A stretch of DNA of 6,536 bases from Rikenellaceae bacterium (lineage in GTDB: Bacteria; Bacteroidota; Bacteroidia; Bacteroidales; UBA932), in NCBI GenBank assembly GCA_003520315.1, contig DOVA01000114.1, positions 1 to 6,536 on the forward strand, given 5' to 3'. Under the pieces are notes generated by a model. That model made no database searches, was not told the origin of the DNA, and saw nothing but the letters and a program-made list of their open reading frames with translations. Made by a program: the position numbers and the translations under genes. Of this stretch, positions 6,092-6,536 are shown one piece after another. How positions within the stretch are numbered: position 1 is the first letter of the stretch; each line of letters starts with the position of its first letter.

Positions 6092-6536
6092 ATGCTAAAC
6101 ATTAAATTACTAAGAGAGAGACCTCAATTTGTGGCAGAGAGGCTTGCAGTCAAAAACTTTGACGCAACTGAAATAATAAAAATTATCAACGAGTTGGATC
6201 AGAAAAGAAGAGAAACTCAAACGGAATTGGATGCCATTCTTTCGGAACAGAATCTTCTTTCAAAAAAGACAGGGGCGTTAATGAAGGATGGTAAAATAGC
6301 TGAAGCAGAGGAATTTAAGGCTAAAGTTTCTGATTTGAAGGAAAAGTCAAAGTTGCTTGAAAACGAGATGCAGATAGTTTCTTCTAAAATGAACGAACAA
6401 TTGTTACTGCTTCCAAATTTGCCTCATATATCTGTTCCTTCAGGTAAAAGTGCAGAGGATAATGTGATAGTAAGAGAAGGAGGATCTATTCCGGAATTTG
6501 ATAAGAGTGCTTTGCCACACTGGGAGCTTGCTAGAA
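6092..6536 (+). CDS. serS: Seryl-tRNA synthetase, 3' partial
   Basis: The first 148 codons are present; the gene runs off the window edge. SerRS charges tRNA(Ser), and tRNA(Sec) where present, with serine via seryl-adenylate in the cytosol. The visible part is the N-terminal tRNA-binding arm: MLNIKLLRERPQFVAERL (1-18) is the family signature opening. Two long antiparallel heptad-rich helices follow (about 27-62 and 68-103), which contact the long variable arm of tRNA(Ser). Next come the linker LLPNLPHISVPSGKSAEDN (106-124), typically written LPN-P---VP-G-----N, and the run toward the catalytic core ending PHWELAR (142-148), close to the usual PHWELG. The class II motifs 1-3 would lie beyond the edge; full family length is about 420-430 residues. 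The ATG at 6092 is fixed by the alignment of this opening. Nothing looks abnormal. Confidence 0.96.
   Translation, partial: MLNIKLLRERPQFVAERLAVKNFDATEIIKIINELDQKRRETQTELDAILSEQNLLSKKTGALMKDGKIAEAEEFKAKVSDLKEKSKLLENEMQIVSSKMNEQLLLLPNLPHISVPSGKSAEDNVIVREGGSIPEFDKSALPHWELAR

Overview
The window is a chromosomal, housekeeping-type segment of a Bacteroidota genome, most likely an anaerobic member of the Bacteroidales. Four things point there. A Rho factor carries a very long Gln/Asn-rich N-terminal insertion. Four intergenic sites match the Bacteroidota sigma-ABfr -7 consensus TAnnTTTG. Start codons lack clear Shine-Dalgarno sequences. A clostridial-type 2[4Fe-4S] ferredoxin suggests anaerobic redox metabolism. 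The DNA is AT-rich. I see no mobile element, phage gene, tRNA, rRNA or CRISPR array.

Layout, left to right. Positions 1-370 (+) hold a RidA-family enamine/imine deaminase missing only its first few codons. A 100-base spacer with a candidate promoter leads to rho (471-2414, +). Rho converges with a three-gene minus-strand operon with no base between the two stop codons. Read in its own direction, that operon is: a secreted, three-repeat DUF1573 protein (5703-4603), the MeaB GTPase (4606-3524), and a 10-TM putative heavy-metal/manganese exporter of the ArsP_2/DUF2899 type (3527-2415). Both junctions are 4-base ATGA stop/start overlaps. A short divergent promoter region (about 5704-5807) separates this operon from a 55-residue ferredoxin gene (5808-5975, +). 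A hairpin terminator, another promoter and the first 148 codons of serS (6092 to the window edge, +) follow.

The genes do not form one obvious pathway. RidA (removal of reactive enamines), Rho (transcription termination), ferredoxin (low-potential electron transfer) and SerRS (tRNA charging) are independent housekeeping functions, each with its own promoter where visible. The minus-strand operon is the only tightly coupled unit. MeaB normally protects and reloads B12-dependent methylmalonyl-CoA mutase, yet no mutase gene is here. Its partners are instead a periplasmic or outer-surface Ig-like protein and a metal-exporter-like membrane protein.

The best points for a second look are the disordered Q-rich region of Rho, the unexplained DUF1573-meaB-exporter coupling, the visible internal duplication in the exporter, and the back-to-back rho/exporter stop codons. 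I found no evidence of a wholly new system.
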